A stretch of DNA of 38,867 nt from Reclinomonas americana ATCC 50394 (GCA_048213135.1 PS015575.1:1-38867), one strand, 5' to 3'. Counted from the first letter of the stretch, positions 21,110-31,940 are shown. Translations and numbers: made by a program. Notes: generated by a model not told the origin, from the letters alone.

Positions 21110-21997
21110 TCACAGGCTCAACGGCTTCACCTGCATCCCCCCACCCCATCACTCACACGTGAGCGAGCGAGCGAGCCAACAAACCAACCACCCACTGAGT
21201 CACAAACCTTTGGCAGCACAATCTTGTCCGGATCACGCAGCAGTGCCCACACCTCCACCGTGTACACACTGAACCGATCACTGCGCTTCGTGGGACTCAG
21301 CAGACACTCATTGTCGTAGGTCTCCGAGCGATGCGAGATGCCGTGACGCAGACGCGAGTCCACAAAGAAGGCCGGTCCGTCACCACTGTTCGCCCACCAC
21401 ATGATCAGTCCGTTGCCTTTTCAAAACAAGAGTCCACACCACTCACCCGCCACCCATGCCAAAGCCCTCCTCATTTGCAAACATGTAATGTTGATTTCGG
21501 CGAGAGGAGCGATATGCCCGGAACGACGGAGCGCAGCTGAACACGAAGCAGTCGCCGCGACCAAAGAACTTGGGCGTCGGCTTCCAAATGTCGGTGGCGA
21601 AGCCGCCAAAGATCTCGCCAGTGCTCGCCTGCACGACGACAACCGACGGCACATTGAACTGTTCCCTTCGCAGGCAGTACTCGAGTTCCGTCCATTGTCG
21701 GTACATGGTCTGTGTGTCGAGGACTGTGTGAGCAACAGTGACCACAATCCTTCTCTTTTCGTGCACACAGTGCACCTGTGACGAGATGCCGTGCTCCAGC
21801 GTCGAGTACACAAGGAAGGGCTGCAATCTCTGCGAGGCCATCGGTAGCATGCTGTGGATGTGTGCAAAGTCGAGCGGCGACATGACTGAGCCGGGATCGC
21901 GCTCCGTGCCCCACAGCCGGACCAGCCTGCACGGGAGGGAATGTGAGCACACACAACGTGACAGCAGATAACACACCCACACCCGCACACGCGCACG

Positions 21998-22050
<53 letters not shown>

Positions 22051-22103
22051 ACACCAACACCCACACCCGCACACTCTGGCACACACTCCACCTGCGTCCC
22101 TCC

Positions 22104-22151
<48 letters not shown>

Positions 22152-23976
22152 TTCCTGCACCCCCTCCCCCCTGACACACACCCGTTGACACTCGGCGTGT
22201 GCATCAACTCTGAACCACTTGGCGCCTCCGAGGCCACCGGTGTCGGCTCCTCAAAGCTACGACGCCGCTCGTGCCCGCCGGCATCCGCATCGGTTCGCCG
22301 TGGCGACACGGGATTGCTGCGTGATGCCACCGACGCCGATGATGCCGCACTCAACAATCCAGCCGCTCCAGCTGCCGCTGTTGCTGCTGTTGAGATGAAC
22401 AGAAAGCAATGAGTACAAAGCGTGCGTGTCGTCACACGCAAGGAGAGAGGAAGAACACACCGGCTACAGTTGTCGGTCCACTACCGCGCGGCTTGTGAAC
22501 CGTCCTCGCATGCAATTCCATCAGGTCCGGTCTGACCAGCACCACCACCGTCTGCGCGCACACAGAAGCATGCGTGAGCGGTGACTGTGCGGAGCTCACA
22601 TCCTCGCGCATTTACGAAACCGCATTATCAGGCAAGTAGTCGTCGTCGTCCAGATCAGCAAGGAACGGATTCAGTTCCCGGAAATCGTCCGACTTCATGC
22701 GATACATGCTGGTAATGACTCGAATCGACTCCTCCGGTGCCACCACGTGCTCCACATACATGGCTGCGCCACACACGTGGGTCTCCTACAGTAACAGACA
22801 GAAGAAGAGATGACAGTGATGACAACGTACGAGTTGGAGCCTCCTCCGGCGGCAACATGGCAGCCGCGGCGGCCACCGCGCGACGCGGCGACGACTGCAG
22901 GGTGGCAGATGGTGCATCGGCTGCACCACCCATCGACAGAGCAGGTACCGATGGCATGGAACCACTTGCCCCTGCCTCGGCGGCCGAGTCACCACCGTCG
23001 CCACCGCTGCTACGTTGGAGGGGGCAGGTCAGCACGAGAACGAAATGGAAAACCACGGCGAGAATCGGCGACGGCGGCACGCAACAGACGCGCCGAGCGC
23101 TGGAATCGCTTTCGCTTAGGCTCCGCGGCTGGAGTGGCACTTGGCGCGCTGCTCCCACACGCACAAGAGTGAGACAAGGGATGCGAATCTAACGAGCGAG
23201 CAGACGCAACGCTACATCCTTCTCCGGCGGTGCAAACACGCGCAGCACCTGGCGATTTCACACATCAGCATGTGACCAATACAAGACGGGCACCACTTCC
23301 AGATACGCGCGCACACACGCACGCACGCAACTTCACCCTCGTAGATCACACCACCACGGTGCACTTTGCTCGGATTCAAGCGCTTCAGCTGCGCCACCGA
23401 CATGTCATACAGCACCGCCACTCCCTCCAGTGTATCATACGGCGACACAATGTGGTCCACTACGGGACGCGACGGTGCTGCCGCGACAGCAGCCGCCGCC
23501 GACGATTCGTCACGAACAGGTGAAGATCCTGTTGTCGCACTGCCCTCACCAGCAGCAACAGAAGGAGGAGCAGCAGGCGGAGGCGAAGAAGGAGCATCAC
23601 CACCACCGGCACCACCAGAAGCCTCGCCTTCCTCCTCCTCCAGCAGCTCCACAGCGCCCACGTCTTGCAACTCCTCCACACTTCGCATCATCATCATCAT
23701 CATCACACAATCAGTCAATCAATGCACACACACACACACATACGCAAGATCACGCACCCCAGTGCCTCGCCCGGCACAGCACCAGCCACTGGCTTTGGCG
23801 GCGCCACTCCAAGCACCTCAATCACCCCTTGCAGAATGTTACCAAACCAGGCCCCGACTCCATGACCACGCTGCACCTCCTCCAGGCTGTCACCCTATAT
23901 ACACACACACACACAACCGCAGTCAAGACACGCACAGACACAGAGAAAGACACAGACACACACAGTCACTTACCAT
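21110..23976 (-). CDS. OXR1: OXR1-like protein with two LysM-type domains and a TLDc domain, about 613 aa, 13 exons
   Basis: Minus-strand exons in order: 23976-23974, 23894-23758, 23680-23332, 23248-23211, 23148-23086, 23006-22831, 22763-22621, 22551-22461, 22386-22182, 21926-21776, 21709-21454, 21416-21208 and 21130-21110. The first LysM (about residues 120-165) is [20 protein letters not shown], then LKRLNPSK. A second LysM-like segment (about 257-310) contains [18 protein letters not shown] and FRELNPFL. The TLDc domain (about 410-605) shows [52 protein letters not shown] and [11 protein letters not shown]1/NCOA7-type TLDc proteins protect against oxidative stress and regulate the V-ATPase. 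Exon 1 codes for only the initiator Met. The splice near 21416-21454 is unusual: a GTGAGT donor would leave a 30-nt intron with the wrong phase, whereas GTGGCG at 21453 gives 37 nt in phase. The intron at 22181-21927 carries CA and CT microsatellites. Confidence 0.8.
21999..22048. repeat. (CA)n microsatellite
   Basis: About 25 copies of CA on the plus strand, in an intron of the OXR1-like gene (GT repeats in its transcript). Confidence 0.95.
22104..22148. repeat. (TC)n microsatellite
   Basis: About 22 copies of TC on the plus strand, in the same OXR1-like intron. The transcript reads GA repeats. Confidence 0.95.
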
Positions 23977-24065
23977 GCGCGTGTCAGTGTCGGTGTGTGT
24001 GTTGTAAGAAGAGGACACCCGCCCTCGAGTTGTCCTTCTCCTTTGTTTGTTTGCTGTCACTTCCG
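23977..24065. promoter_or_regulatory. Shared divergent promoter region between OXR1-like gene and GMPPA
   Basis: Only 89 bases separate the two predicted start codons, so both promoters and 5' UTRs must lie here or overlap coding DNA. It includes a GT-rich stretch at 23989-24004. No specific element can be named. Confidence 0.55.
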
Positions 24066-27000
24066 ATGAGCGTCCGTGGTGTTGTGATGATTGGCGGGCC
24101 GTCCAAGGGCACCCGCTTCCGCCCACTCTCACTCGACGTGCCAAAGCCGCTGTTCCCAGTCGCCGGATTGCCCATGATTGAGGTCTGTGTGTGCGCGTGT
24201 GCGTGTGTGTGGGTGCAAGCGATGTCTCTCCTCCGCGCAACCACACACACCACTCTCTGTCTGTGTGTGCGTGTGTGTGCGCGAGGTGTACCTCCGACAT
24301 GCCTCTCTTGTGTCTGTGCGCGCTTGTGTGTGTGTGTGTGTGTGGAGGGAGAGATGGTGCTGATGACGCTCTCTCTCACTCTCTTCTTCCTCTGCCATGC
24401 AGCATCACATCCGTGCACTGACCAAACTGGGAGCGGAACTGGCGGAGATTGTGTTGATCGGCTTTTATGAGGAGAGCGCCATGGAGTCCTTCATCTACGC
24501 CATGTATGATCGCTATCGTACGCGCATTCGGTGTGTGACTCCTCCTCTTCCGCCTCCTTCTCTCTCTCGCTCTCTCTGTCTGCCTGACATCCAGACGCAC
24601 AGCTACTTGAAGGAAAGTGGCGAAGTCGGCAGCGCCGGTGCGCTGTATTCCTTCCGCGAGGAGCTGCTGGCGGACGACGTTAAGCAGCTGCTGGTGTTGC
24701 ATGGCGACATTTGCTGCACGTTCCCCGTGTGTGAGCTCGTGGAGTGTCATCAGTCCAACCCGAAGGGTGCCATTGGTACGCTGGCCACCACAAGAGTCGC
24801 CAGTGACGAGCGCAGATATGGATGTGTGGTCACGCGACCGGGATCGCGCGAGGTGGTGCACTACGCCGAGAAGCCCGAGTCGTTTGTCAGTGATGTGATC
24901 AACACGGGCATGTACTGCTTCGTGGCGGCGGCGTTTGTTGAATACCTCACCGCAGTTGCGTGGGGTACACTTCGGGCTCCTCGTGGACTATCCCCTGTGT
25001 CTCACCCTTGTCTCTCGCTCTTGCCTCTCGCCCTTGTCTCTCGCTCTTGTCTCCCGCCCTTGTCCTTCTCCCCTCGTTTCTCTCTGTTTGTCTCTCCCCC
25101 TCGTCTCTCCCCCTCGTCTCTCTCGTCGCTCACCCCTTGTCTCTCGCTCTTGTCTCTCGCTCGTCTCTCGCTCTTGTCTCTCGCTCGTCTCTCGCTCTTG
25201 TCTCTCGCTCTTGTCTCTCCCCTTCGTCTCTCCCCTTCGTCACTCCCCCTCGTCACTCCCCCTCGTCACTCCCCTCGTCACTCCCCCNNNNNNNNNNNNN
25301 NNNNNNNNNNNNNNNNNNNNNNNNNNNNNNNNNNNNNNNNNNNNNNNNNNNNNNNNNNNNNNNNNNNNNNNNNNNNNNNNNNNNNNNNNNNNNNNNNNNN
25401 NNNNNNNNNNNNNNNNNNNNNNNNNNNNNNNNNNNNNNNNNNNNNNNNNNNNNNNNNNNNNNNNNNNNNNNNNNNNNNNNNNNNNNNNNNNNNNNNNNNN
25501 NNNNNNNNNNNNNNNNNNNNNNNNNNNNNNNNNNNNNNNNNNNNNNNNNNNNNNNNNNNNNNNNNNNNNNNNNNNNNNNNNNNNNNNNNNNNNNNNNNNN
25601 NNNNNNNNNNNNNNNNNNNNNNNNNNNNNNNNNNNNNNNNNNNNNNNNNNNNNNNNNNNNNNNNNNNNNNNNNNNNNNNNNNNNNNNNNNNNNNNNNNNN
25701 NNNNNNNNNNNNNNNNNNNNNNNNNNNNNNNNNNNNNNNNNNNNNNNNNNNNNNNNNNNNNNNNNNNNNNNNNNNNNNNNNNNNNNNNNNNNNNNNNNNN
25801 NNNNNNNNNNNNNNNNNNNNNNNNNNNNNNNNNNNNNNNNNNNNNNNNNNNNNNNNNNNNNNNNNNNNNNNNNNNNNNNNNNNNNNNNNNNNNNNNNNNN
25901 NNNNNNNNNNNNNNNNNNNNNNNNNNNNNNNNNNNNNNNNNNNNNNNNNNNNNNNNNNNNNNNNNNNNNNNNNNNNNNNNNNNNNNNNNNNNNNNNNNNN
26001 NNNNNNNNNNNNNNNNNNNNNNNNNNNNNNNNGTCTCTCCCCCTCCGTCTCTCCCCTCTCGTCTCTCCCCCCTCGTCTCTCCCCCCTCGTCTCTCCCCCC
26101 TCGTCTCTCCCCCCTCGTCTCTCCCCCCTCGTCTCTCCCCCTCGTCTCTCCCCCTTGTCTCTCTCTCTCTCTCATGTCCCTCACCTTCGCCCTTGCCTCT
26201 CCGCAGGTGCGCGCCATGAAGAGCCGACCATCGGCCACCGACTTGGCCGCCATTCTGGAGCTGCCGTCGAGCAACGTCATTCGCCTGGAGCAGGAGATCC
26301 TGGTGCCGTTGGCCGATCAGGGCAAGTTGTACACGTACGAGTTGCCTGGCTTCTGGTCGCAGATCAAGTCGCCGGCGTTGCGTCTCGGAAGCGCTCCCGT
26401 TTATGACTGATAATTCCTTCCCTCACCACCGCCGCCGTCACAACCGCAGTGCTGCTGTGCGGTGCTCGGCATTGTACTTGGAGCAGTACGCATTGCTCGG
26501 CTCACCCATGTTGTATTCCAAGCCGGCCGGTGCCGAGGGTCCAATCATCGTCGGCAATGTCACGATTGACGAGAACGCCGACGTGCATCCCACGGCCAAG
26601 GTGCGTGTGTTGGTGAGCGTTGAGAGTGGAAAGGGGACTCATTGGCGTCACAGATCGGACCCAATGTGTCCATTTGCGCGGGCGCCACTGTCGGCAAGGG
26701 TGTTCGAGTGGCAAACTCGATTATTCTGGAGGGTGTGCATCTGAAGGTTTCTTTAAATTTCTCTTGTCGCCACCTCCAGCATAGCCCTTCTCACCCCTGT
26801 GTACATTGGCAGGACCATTCATGTGTGTTGAACAGTATTCTGGGCTGGAACTCAACAGTAGGTCGGTGGGCGCGAGTGGAGGGCACGTTCGACCCGTCGG
26901 CGGCCAATGAGCAGATGACAATCTTTGGTGCGTGTCACGCCTTCACCATTTCACTCGCCCACGCCTCACCGGGACATGTCACACAGGTGCTGGAGTGGAG

Positions 27001-27087
27001 GTGAATGCGGAAGTGGTGGTGCGGAATAGTATTGTGCTGCCACAGAAGAAGTTGACGGAAGACGTCAAGGACACCATCCTCCTGTGA
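24066..27087 (+). CDS. GMPPA: Mannose-1-phosphate guanylyltransferase alpha-like (GMPPA), 408 aa, 8 exons
   Basis: The exons are 24066-24182, 24403-24530, 24603-24954, 26207-26376, 26450-26600, 26654-26746, 26813-26927 and 26987-27087; all phases agree. The N-terminal nucleotidyltransferase domain shows [42 protein letters not shown] and [36 protein letters not shown] and [11 protein letters not shown] link to the C-terminal left-handed beta helix ([47 protein letters not shown]). GMPPA forms a complex with GMPPB and tunes GDP-mannose synthesis by sensing product. The C-terminal loop between the helix turns ([11 protein letters not shown]) is much shorter than in vertebrate GMPPA, where that loop inhibits GMPPB. 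Alignment shows no exon missing in the N gap, so 24955-26206 is one long intron. Confidence 0.9.
25000..26175. repeat. Pyrimidine-rich minisatellite with assembly gap, inside GMPPA intron 3
   Basis: Units of about 12-15 nt around CTCGTCTCTCCCC recur in both flanks (25000-25287 and 26033-26175). The array is the probable reason for the gap. The strand asymmetry (almost pure C+T on plus) extends the polypyrimidine tract of the intron. Confidence 0.9.
25288..26032. other. Assembly gap (N run) in minisatellite
   Basis: 745 N between two blocks of the same tandem repeat. The true length is unknown. Confidence 0.99.
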
Positions 27088-27213
27088 GAAAAACAACCTC
27101 GGATGCACGTCGGACACAACACGTTCGCACACATCGACTCTTTGTATTGCTTGAAATTTGCCGCCGTGGAGAGGTGACCATAAGTGAACATGGCTTGTAG
27201 TGGGTGGGATGGA

Positions 27214-29013
27214 CTATCGTCGACCGCCAGCACCTGCGCAAGAGAGAGAAAAGAGAAAAGTGAGAAGCAGGAGAAAATGCCTTTTGACAAGATGGCGCGA
27301 CAGACCTGGCGACGACGAGTAGCGACCGGCAGAGTGGTGATCCTTGCGGCCGTCGCGATGCTCGTGACTGGCGCGGAAGGCGTGATCGGGACGACCACTG
27401 CCACGTTCGCGACCACCGAAGCTGCGACCACCGCCACCTTCACCGCCTTCGCCACTCGAGCGACGGGGCGGCGCAAAGTCGCCGCCGTCGGAGCCGAAGC
27501 TGCGACGCGGGCGATACTCGCTTCCGCCACTGCGTCTTCCGTCACCACCCGACGGACGACCCCAGTTTCCGCCACTGCGTCTGCCATCACCACCAGCACC
27601 AGCCGAGGAACGCTCCCAGCTTCCACCACCACGCGAAAATCCAGGCGCACCACCGTCACGACGCGGGCGGCGTGCATCACCACCGCCGCTGCCGTACTTT
27701 GGCCCCTCACCGTCACCAAAACGGCGACGAGGAGCAGCGGCACGCTCCGCGTCGTCGCGCGGGGGACGCTGCGGACGCTCACTCGGTCCAGCCTCCTCTG
27801 AGTCCTCCTGCACTCGCGGCGGACGCGGCGTCCACGGGCGGTCACTGCGCGGCGCACGCGGCGCGTACGGCGTCGCATCAGCGGCAGGCGGAGAACGGAC
27901 GCGTGCTGTTGTGGCGGAAGCGGCAACGGCGGGAGCGGCATCAGCAGCAGCCTCTGCGCAAGGATTGAGAACGATATGGACACAGACTCTGAAAAAACAC
28001 ACGCTCCACCCCCACTCACGTCCACTGGCCGCCGGCGCCGGAGCCGAAGACNNNNNNNNNNNNNNNNNNNNNNNNNNNNNNNNNNNNNNNNNNNNNNNNN
28101 NNNNNNNNNNNNNNNNNNNNNNNNNNNNNNNNNNNNNGCACGATAGGTAAGCACCAAAGTAAGAAGGAGGAAACGGAAGAGGGAGAGGGGGAAGAGAAGA
28201 AGGAAAGAAGAAGGAAGAAGACGGAAGAAGGAGGAGGAGGAGAAGAAGGAGAAGGGGAGGAAGACGAAGGAGAGGAAGACGAAGAAGAAGAAGAAAGAGA
28301 AGAGCATGCAAGAAGAAGAAGAAGGAGAGAAGACGACAAAGAAGGAACAGAAAGGGAAGAAGAAGCAGCAGTGCGCGCAACAGCGGGGATGAGCGTCGGA
28401 GGCAGACCGAGTTGTGTAAGGCGATTTGAAAGCACAGTGCGCGCGACTTGATCCTTCAGACTGCACACACACAAAACACAGTCAAAAAACACAAGACACG
28501 CACACCACAGAGAGAGAGAGAGAGAGAGCGCAAGAGAAGAGGGTCACACCTGACAGACTCGCCACGCGGTTTGTTGTACAAAAAGAGCTGCAAAGTGTTG
28601 AGAATCGCCGGATCCCACTGCCCAAATGCCACCGGCCCCGCATCCACCTGCACCACACAATATGAGACAAGGACAGACACACACACACACTAAAGAAGAA
28701 GAAGAAAAAAACGCAACTCGGCGACCGTCCAACTCAATCACGCTACTCGGCGCCACATAATGCACCGGAGTTGTGACCAGCTGCCCATCCACGCGCACTC
28801 TGCCCTCCTGAATCGCCATCTCCGCCAGTCGCCGCGAGGCCACTCCCGCACGCGAGAGGTACTTGGTCAGACGCACAAAGCCCAGCTGCACAGACGGATG
28901 CTCCTGCTGCTCCTTGGTTGCCTCCACTGCTTGTGTGACGCAACTACGCGCACCAAGCAGCGCAGGCCATGCGCGCGAGACAGGCGACAGTCGCGCCAAA
29001 CAAGCCAGCATGC
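27214..29013 (-). CDS. rRNA pseudouridine synthase (RsuA/RluB type) with Gly/Arg-rich tail; catalytic part missing at gap
   Basis: Minus-strand exons: 29011-28718, 28647-28550, 28460-28382, (gap)28051-28020, 27953-27327 and 27233-27214. The N-terminus (MLACLARLSPVSRAWPALL) looks like an organelle targeting peptide. The S4 RNA-binding domain (about residues 46-95) reads VRLTKYLSRAGVASRRLAEM, then EGRVRVDGQ and SSVIELDGR. LQLFLYNKPRGES is the start of the synthase domain. The catalytic GRLDxxTxGLLLLTNDG block should follow LPPTLIPA but is absent; an 86-N gap and a pyrimidine-tract intron occupy that place. The C-terminal exons encode Ala/Pro then Arg/Gly/Ser-rich repeats (GGNWGRPSGGDGRRSGG), like the long basic tails of many alphaproteobacterial RluB-type enzymes. 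Likely a mitochondrial or plastid rRNA-modifying enzyme of bacterial origin. The start codon touches the left gap, so the N-terminus could be longer. Confidence 0.72.
28052..28137. other. Assembly gap (N run) within pseudouridine synthase gene
   Basis: 86 N, next to a long polypurine tract. About 150 codons of the catalytic domain are missing, so the true gap must be longer. Confidence 0.99.
28148..28372. repeat. Long polypurine (plus) / polypyrimidine (minus) tract
   Basis: About 220 bases almost entirely A and G on the plus strand, rich in GAAGAAG and GGAGGA units. It lies in the third intron of the pseudouridine synthase, where it reads as CTT-rich RNA. Such mirror-like tracts can form triplex DNA and disturb sequencing. 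Confidence 0.9.
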
Positions 29014-29089
29014 NNNNNNNNNNNNNNNNNNNNNNNNNNNNNNNNNNNNNNNNNNNNNNNNNNNNNNNNNNNNNNNNNNNNNNNNNNNN
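29014..29089. other. Assembly gap (N run)
   Basis: 76 N between the pseudouridine synthase start and the 3' visible end of the next minus-strand gene. Confidence 0.99.
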
Positions 29090-30025
29090 GACTATTCGCG
29101 GTACGGTCCCCACGCTGTCCCCGTCGTCGAGGCGCTCGTCATCATGACTGTCGCCGACAGCCGGCGGTGCCTCTGCCACTGGATCCTCCGCAAACGGCGT
29201 GTACGAGGGCGGCAGCGGCTGTGGCGACGGCGACGGCGACATCTCCAGAGGCCTCACCTCATGATGCCGACGCAACTGCGCAGCCACATGAGCGCGCCGC
29301 TGCTTCAGTCCGGCCTGATGCGCGGCCACAGCAGCCGGATCCACCTTCAACGACGCATGCCGCGGCACATACAGCGGCGGCGGCACCAGCAGCGACACCG
29401 GCAGATTCTTGTTCTCCTGCAACCACGATCGCACCGCTCGCGCCGTCGACCCCGCCGTGATGCCCGGCTGTAACCTCGGCACCGTGCTCACAGGCGCCGG
29501 CAACTCCAGCGGCGGCAACGCTCCCCCACCACCACCACCACCACCACTGCAAGACGCCACATGATAAGTCACATGAAACGATACGCGCGCAACGCCTGAC
29601 GCCGAACGCAACGTGCGTGATGAGCTTGCGCGTGGCGACGGGCTCACACTACTACTGTGCAACTGGCGAGCCGACGCCTGCTTGTCGACGCGCGGTCTCG
29701 CCGCCACCGACACTGATCGCTTCCTCTCAAAGCCCGGCGGCCGCCGAAACTCGTCCTCGCTCGCCATGGTCAAGTGCGACGCCGCCGCCGCCAACACCGA
29801 CACCGTCAACGCATCCACCAGTGACGGAGAAGACGAGGACTTGTTGTGGCCAGAGGCAACTGCCGGCGGTGGTGGTGGTGGTGCTCCTGCGCGCGCCTTC
29901 TTGCGCGGAGGAGACGGTCGCTGGTGACCGCCGCCGCCGCCACGGTGGTGTCGCGTGGGCGCGTGTCCCAGACCAACAAGCATCGGAAACATGCCGCCGG
30001 CCTCACTGTCACCGTCCTCAAGCAT
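29090..30025 (-). CDS. Low-complexity protein of unknown function (C-terminus lost in gap)
   Basis: An open minus-strand frame from ATG at 30025 (MLEDGDSEAGGMFPML) to the gap, at least 312 residues. It is rich in Ser, Pro, Arg, Gly and Ala, with a basic stretch (RPSPPRKKARAG) that could be a nuclear localisation signal. The most conserved-looking part reads GALPPLELPAPVSTVPRLQP, RSWLQENKNLPVSLLVPPPL and YVPRHASLKVDPAAVAAHQA. A GTTGCG...TTGCAG segment (29588-29542) looks like an intron but would shift the frame away from this part, so it is left unspliced here. The frame stays open through the N run into the pseudouridine synthase, but that join is an artefact of unknown bases. No family is recognised. 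Confidence 0.5.
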
Positions 30026-30094
30026 TGCGCGAGAAAAGTCAACAAATAAAAACGTTCGTTATCACGCGAATTTTCTTTCTTACTTACTCTTTTT

Positions 30095-30542
30095 NNNNNN
30101 NNNNNNNNNNNNNNNNNNNNNNNNNNNNNNNNNNNNNNNNNNNNNNNNNNNNNNNNNNNNNNNNNNNNNNNNNNNNNNNNNNNNNNNNNNNNNNNNNNNN
30201 NNNNNNNNNNNNNNNNNNNNNNNNNNNNNNNNNNNNNNNNNNNNNNNNNNNNNNNNNNNNNNNNNNNNNNNNNNNNNNNNNNNNNNNNNNNNNNNNNNNN
30301 NNNNNNNNNNNNNNNNNNNNNNNNNNNNNNNNNNNNNNNNNNNNNNNNNNNNNNNNNNNNNNNNNNNNNNNNNNNNNNNNNNNNNNNNNNNNNNNNNNNN
30401 NNNNNNNNNNNNNNNNNNNNNNNNNNNNNNNNNNNNNNNNNNNNNNNNNNNNNNNNNNNNNNNNNNNNNNNNNNNNNNNNNNNNNNNNNNNNNNNNNNNN
30501 NNNNNNNNNNNNNNNNNNNNNNNNNNNNNNNNNNNNNNNNNN
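30095..30542. other. Assembly gap (N run)
   Basis: 448 N. It likely hides the 5' exon(s) and promoter of the LRR gene that follows. Confidence 0.99.
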
Positions 30543-30597
30543 ACACTCTCTCTCTCTCTCACGAGTAACTCACCGATCTGTGTTCGTGCGTCGCCAG

Positions 30598-31799
30598 AGG
30601 GGCTGTCACTACCGCTGGTGCAAGACTTTGCGATCTCACTGGCCATGATTCTCCAGCACAACCACGCCCTCTGTGCTGTCTACCTGAAATGTGCAGGTTT
30701 GCTGATGGAGTTGTCTCTGCCTCCTGTCTCTCCCGTTTGCTCACACCTGCCACAGAAATGCTGCTCACCAGCTCGATTGCCGAGTGCCTCTTTTCGGCCT
30801 TGTCGCACAATCGGTCGCTGCGCGAGTTGTCAATCAGTGGACCACTGGTCGTGCAAGACACGAATTTCGGCGATGCCTACAACAGCACCGGCACTGGGAG
30901 ACGAATGGCCGAGCTGAACTGGGTCAATGCACTGAGCAAGCTGTTCCGCTACAATCGCACACTGCACCGGCTCGGCATCGGCGGCTCCTTCTGGCAGCAC
31001 GCTCTGCCAGACTGTGCCACGGCACTGGCGCACCACAATCGCACCCTACACTCGCTGTCGTTGGCCCGTGGCGATTTCTTCGCCACCGGCAACGAATTCC
31101 TGCTGGCCTCGTGCATCGAGCGGCTGCTCGCCGGCAACCTGGTGGAGTTGGATCTGTCGCACAACCGCCCATTCGAGGAGAGCGTCATTAGTGCGCTGTG
31201 CACGGCACTGCCGGGCAACAGCACACTGCGGGAGTTGAATCTGTCGTCGTGCGGTCTGGGATCGTCGGCGCTGGCACGTCTCGGCGAGGCCATTGCGGCG
31301 CTGCCGCCGACGTCGTCGTTGTGTCGCGTGAATATTGCGCACAACGCGGCGCCGAGTCGTCCCTTTGAGCTGGCGTGCGAGGCGGCTCTCGACCTGACAT
31401 TCGAGCGGCTGGAGCTGGAGCGTGCACTCGGCGTGTGGAATGGTACGACAACTTGTTGCACGAACTCAAGTGCTCCACTGTGTTTGCTCACCCACCCGCG
31501 CAGCCTCGGCCGACGAAATGGACGAGCACGTACAGCGCCTGTGGACGGGCCGAGTGGTCGGTGGTGGCGGCGGCGGCACGGCGGCGGGCGGTGCAGGAGG
31601 CAGTGGCACGGGCCACGACGATCACAACACGGGCATTCGACTGGATCACGTGGACATGCTGCGACGGCGGTACCTGGAGGCGCGCAGCGCAGCACAAACA
31701 TGGCGCACCATCTTTCCCAGTGTCATCGACGTGGTGCAGAGGCAGACGGTACGATTGCGGAGAGCGGCCGGCAACGCTCCCATTGCCGCGCCATCATGA
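30598..31799 (+). CDS. RNI-type leucine-rich repeat protein (5' end lost in gap)
   Basis: The visible exons are 30598-30696, 30756-31442 and 31504-31799, in phase. Repeats of about 28-30 residues are of the ribonuclease-inhibitor type: LAMILQHNHALCAVYLKCA, LFSALSHNRSLRELSIS, LSKLFRYNRTLHRLGIGG, TALAHHNRTLHSLSLARG, LLAGNLVELDLSHNRPFEE and LCTALPGNSTLRELNLSSCG. The C-terminal exon encodes a Gly-rich linker (VVGGGGGGTAAGGAGG) and a charged helix. No NACHT, F-box or other effector domain is visible, though the N-terminus is missing. It is probably a protein-interaction scaffold; partner unknown. Confidence 0.7.
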
Positions 31800-31940
31800 C
31801 ACACCTGCAGTGAACCGCACAGCAACACATACTGCGAAGTGCGTGGGGAAAGCGAAAGCACACAGCCGTTCGTTCACTTGCAACGCCGTGCACTTCCTTC
31901 TGATGTACATCCATTTTCTTCTCCGTCAATCCCAGTCGCG

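Noticed and set aside
20809-21162. Plus-strand open frame of 117 codons
   Set aside because: It has no ATG start, no domain and AT-richer non-coding-like composition, and it overlaps the last exon of the OXR1-like gene on the other strand.
21999-22148. CA and TC arrays as a possible telomere or CRISPR-like structure
   Set aside because: They are simple dinucleotide microsatellites without spacers, inside an intron.
25000-26175. Long open frames full of Leu/Ser/Pro across the minisatellite and gap
   Set aside because: They arise from the CTC/TCC repeat and N translation. The GMPPA alignment shows that no residues are missing between the flanking exons.
29542-29588. GTTGCG...TTGCAG intron in the low-complexity gene
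   Set aside because: Splicing it would move the reading frame out of the most protein-like part of the product, so it was left as coding, with doubt.
28544-30025. One 493-codon minus-strand frame joining the unknown protein to the pseudouridine synthase
   Set aside because: The join runs through N. The synthase has its own Met and a targeting-like N-terminus, and the two parts have no known functional link. Treated as two genes.
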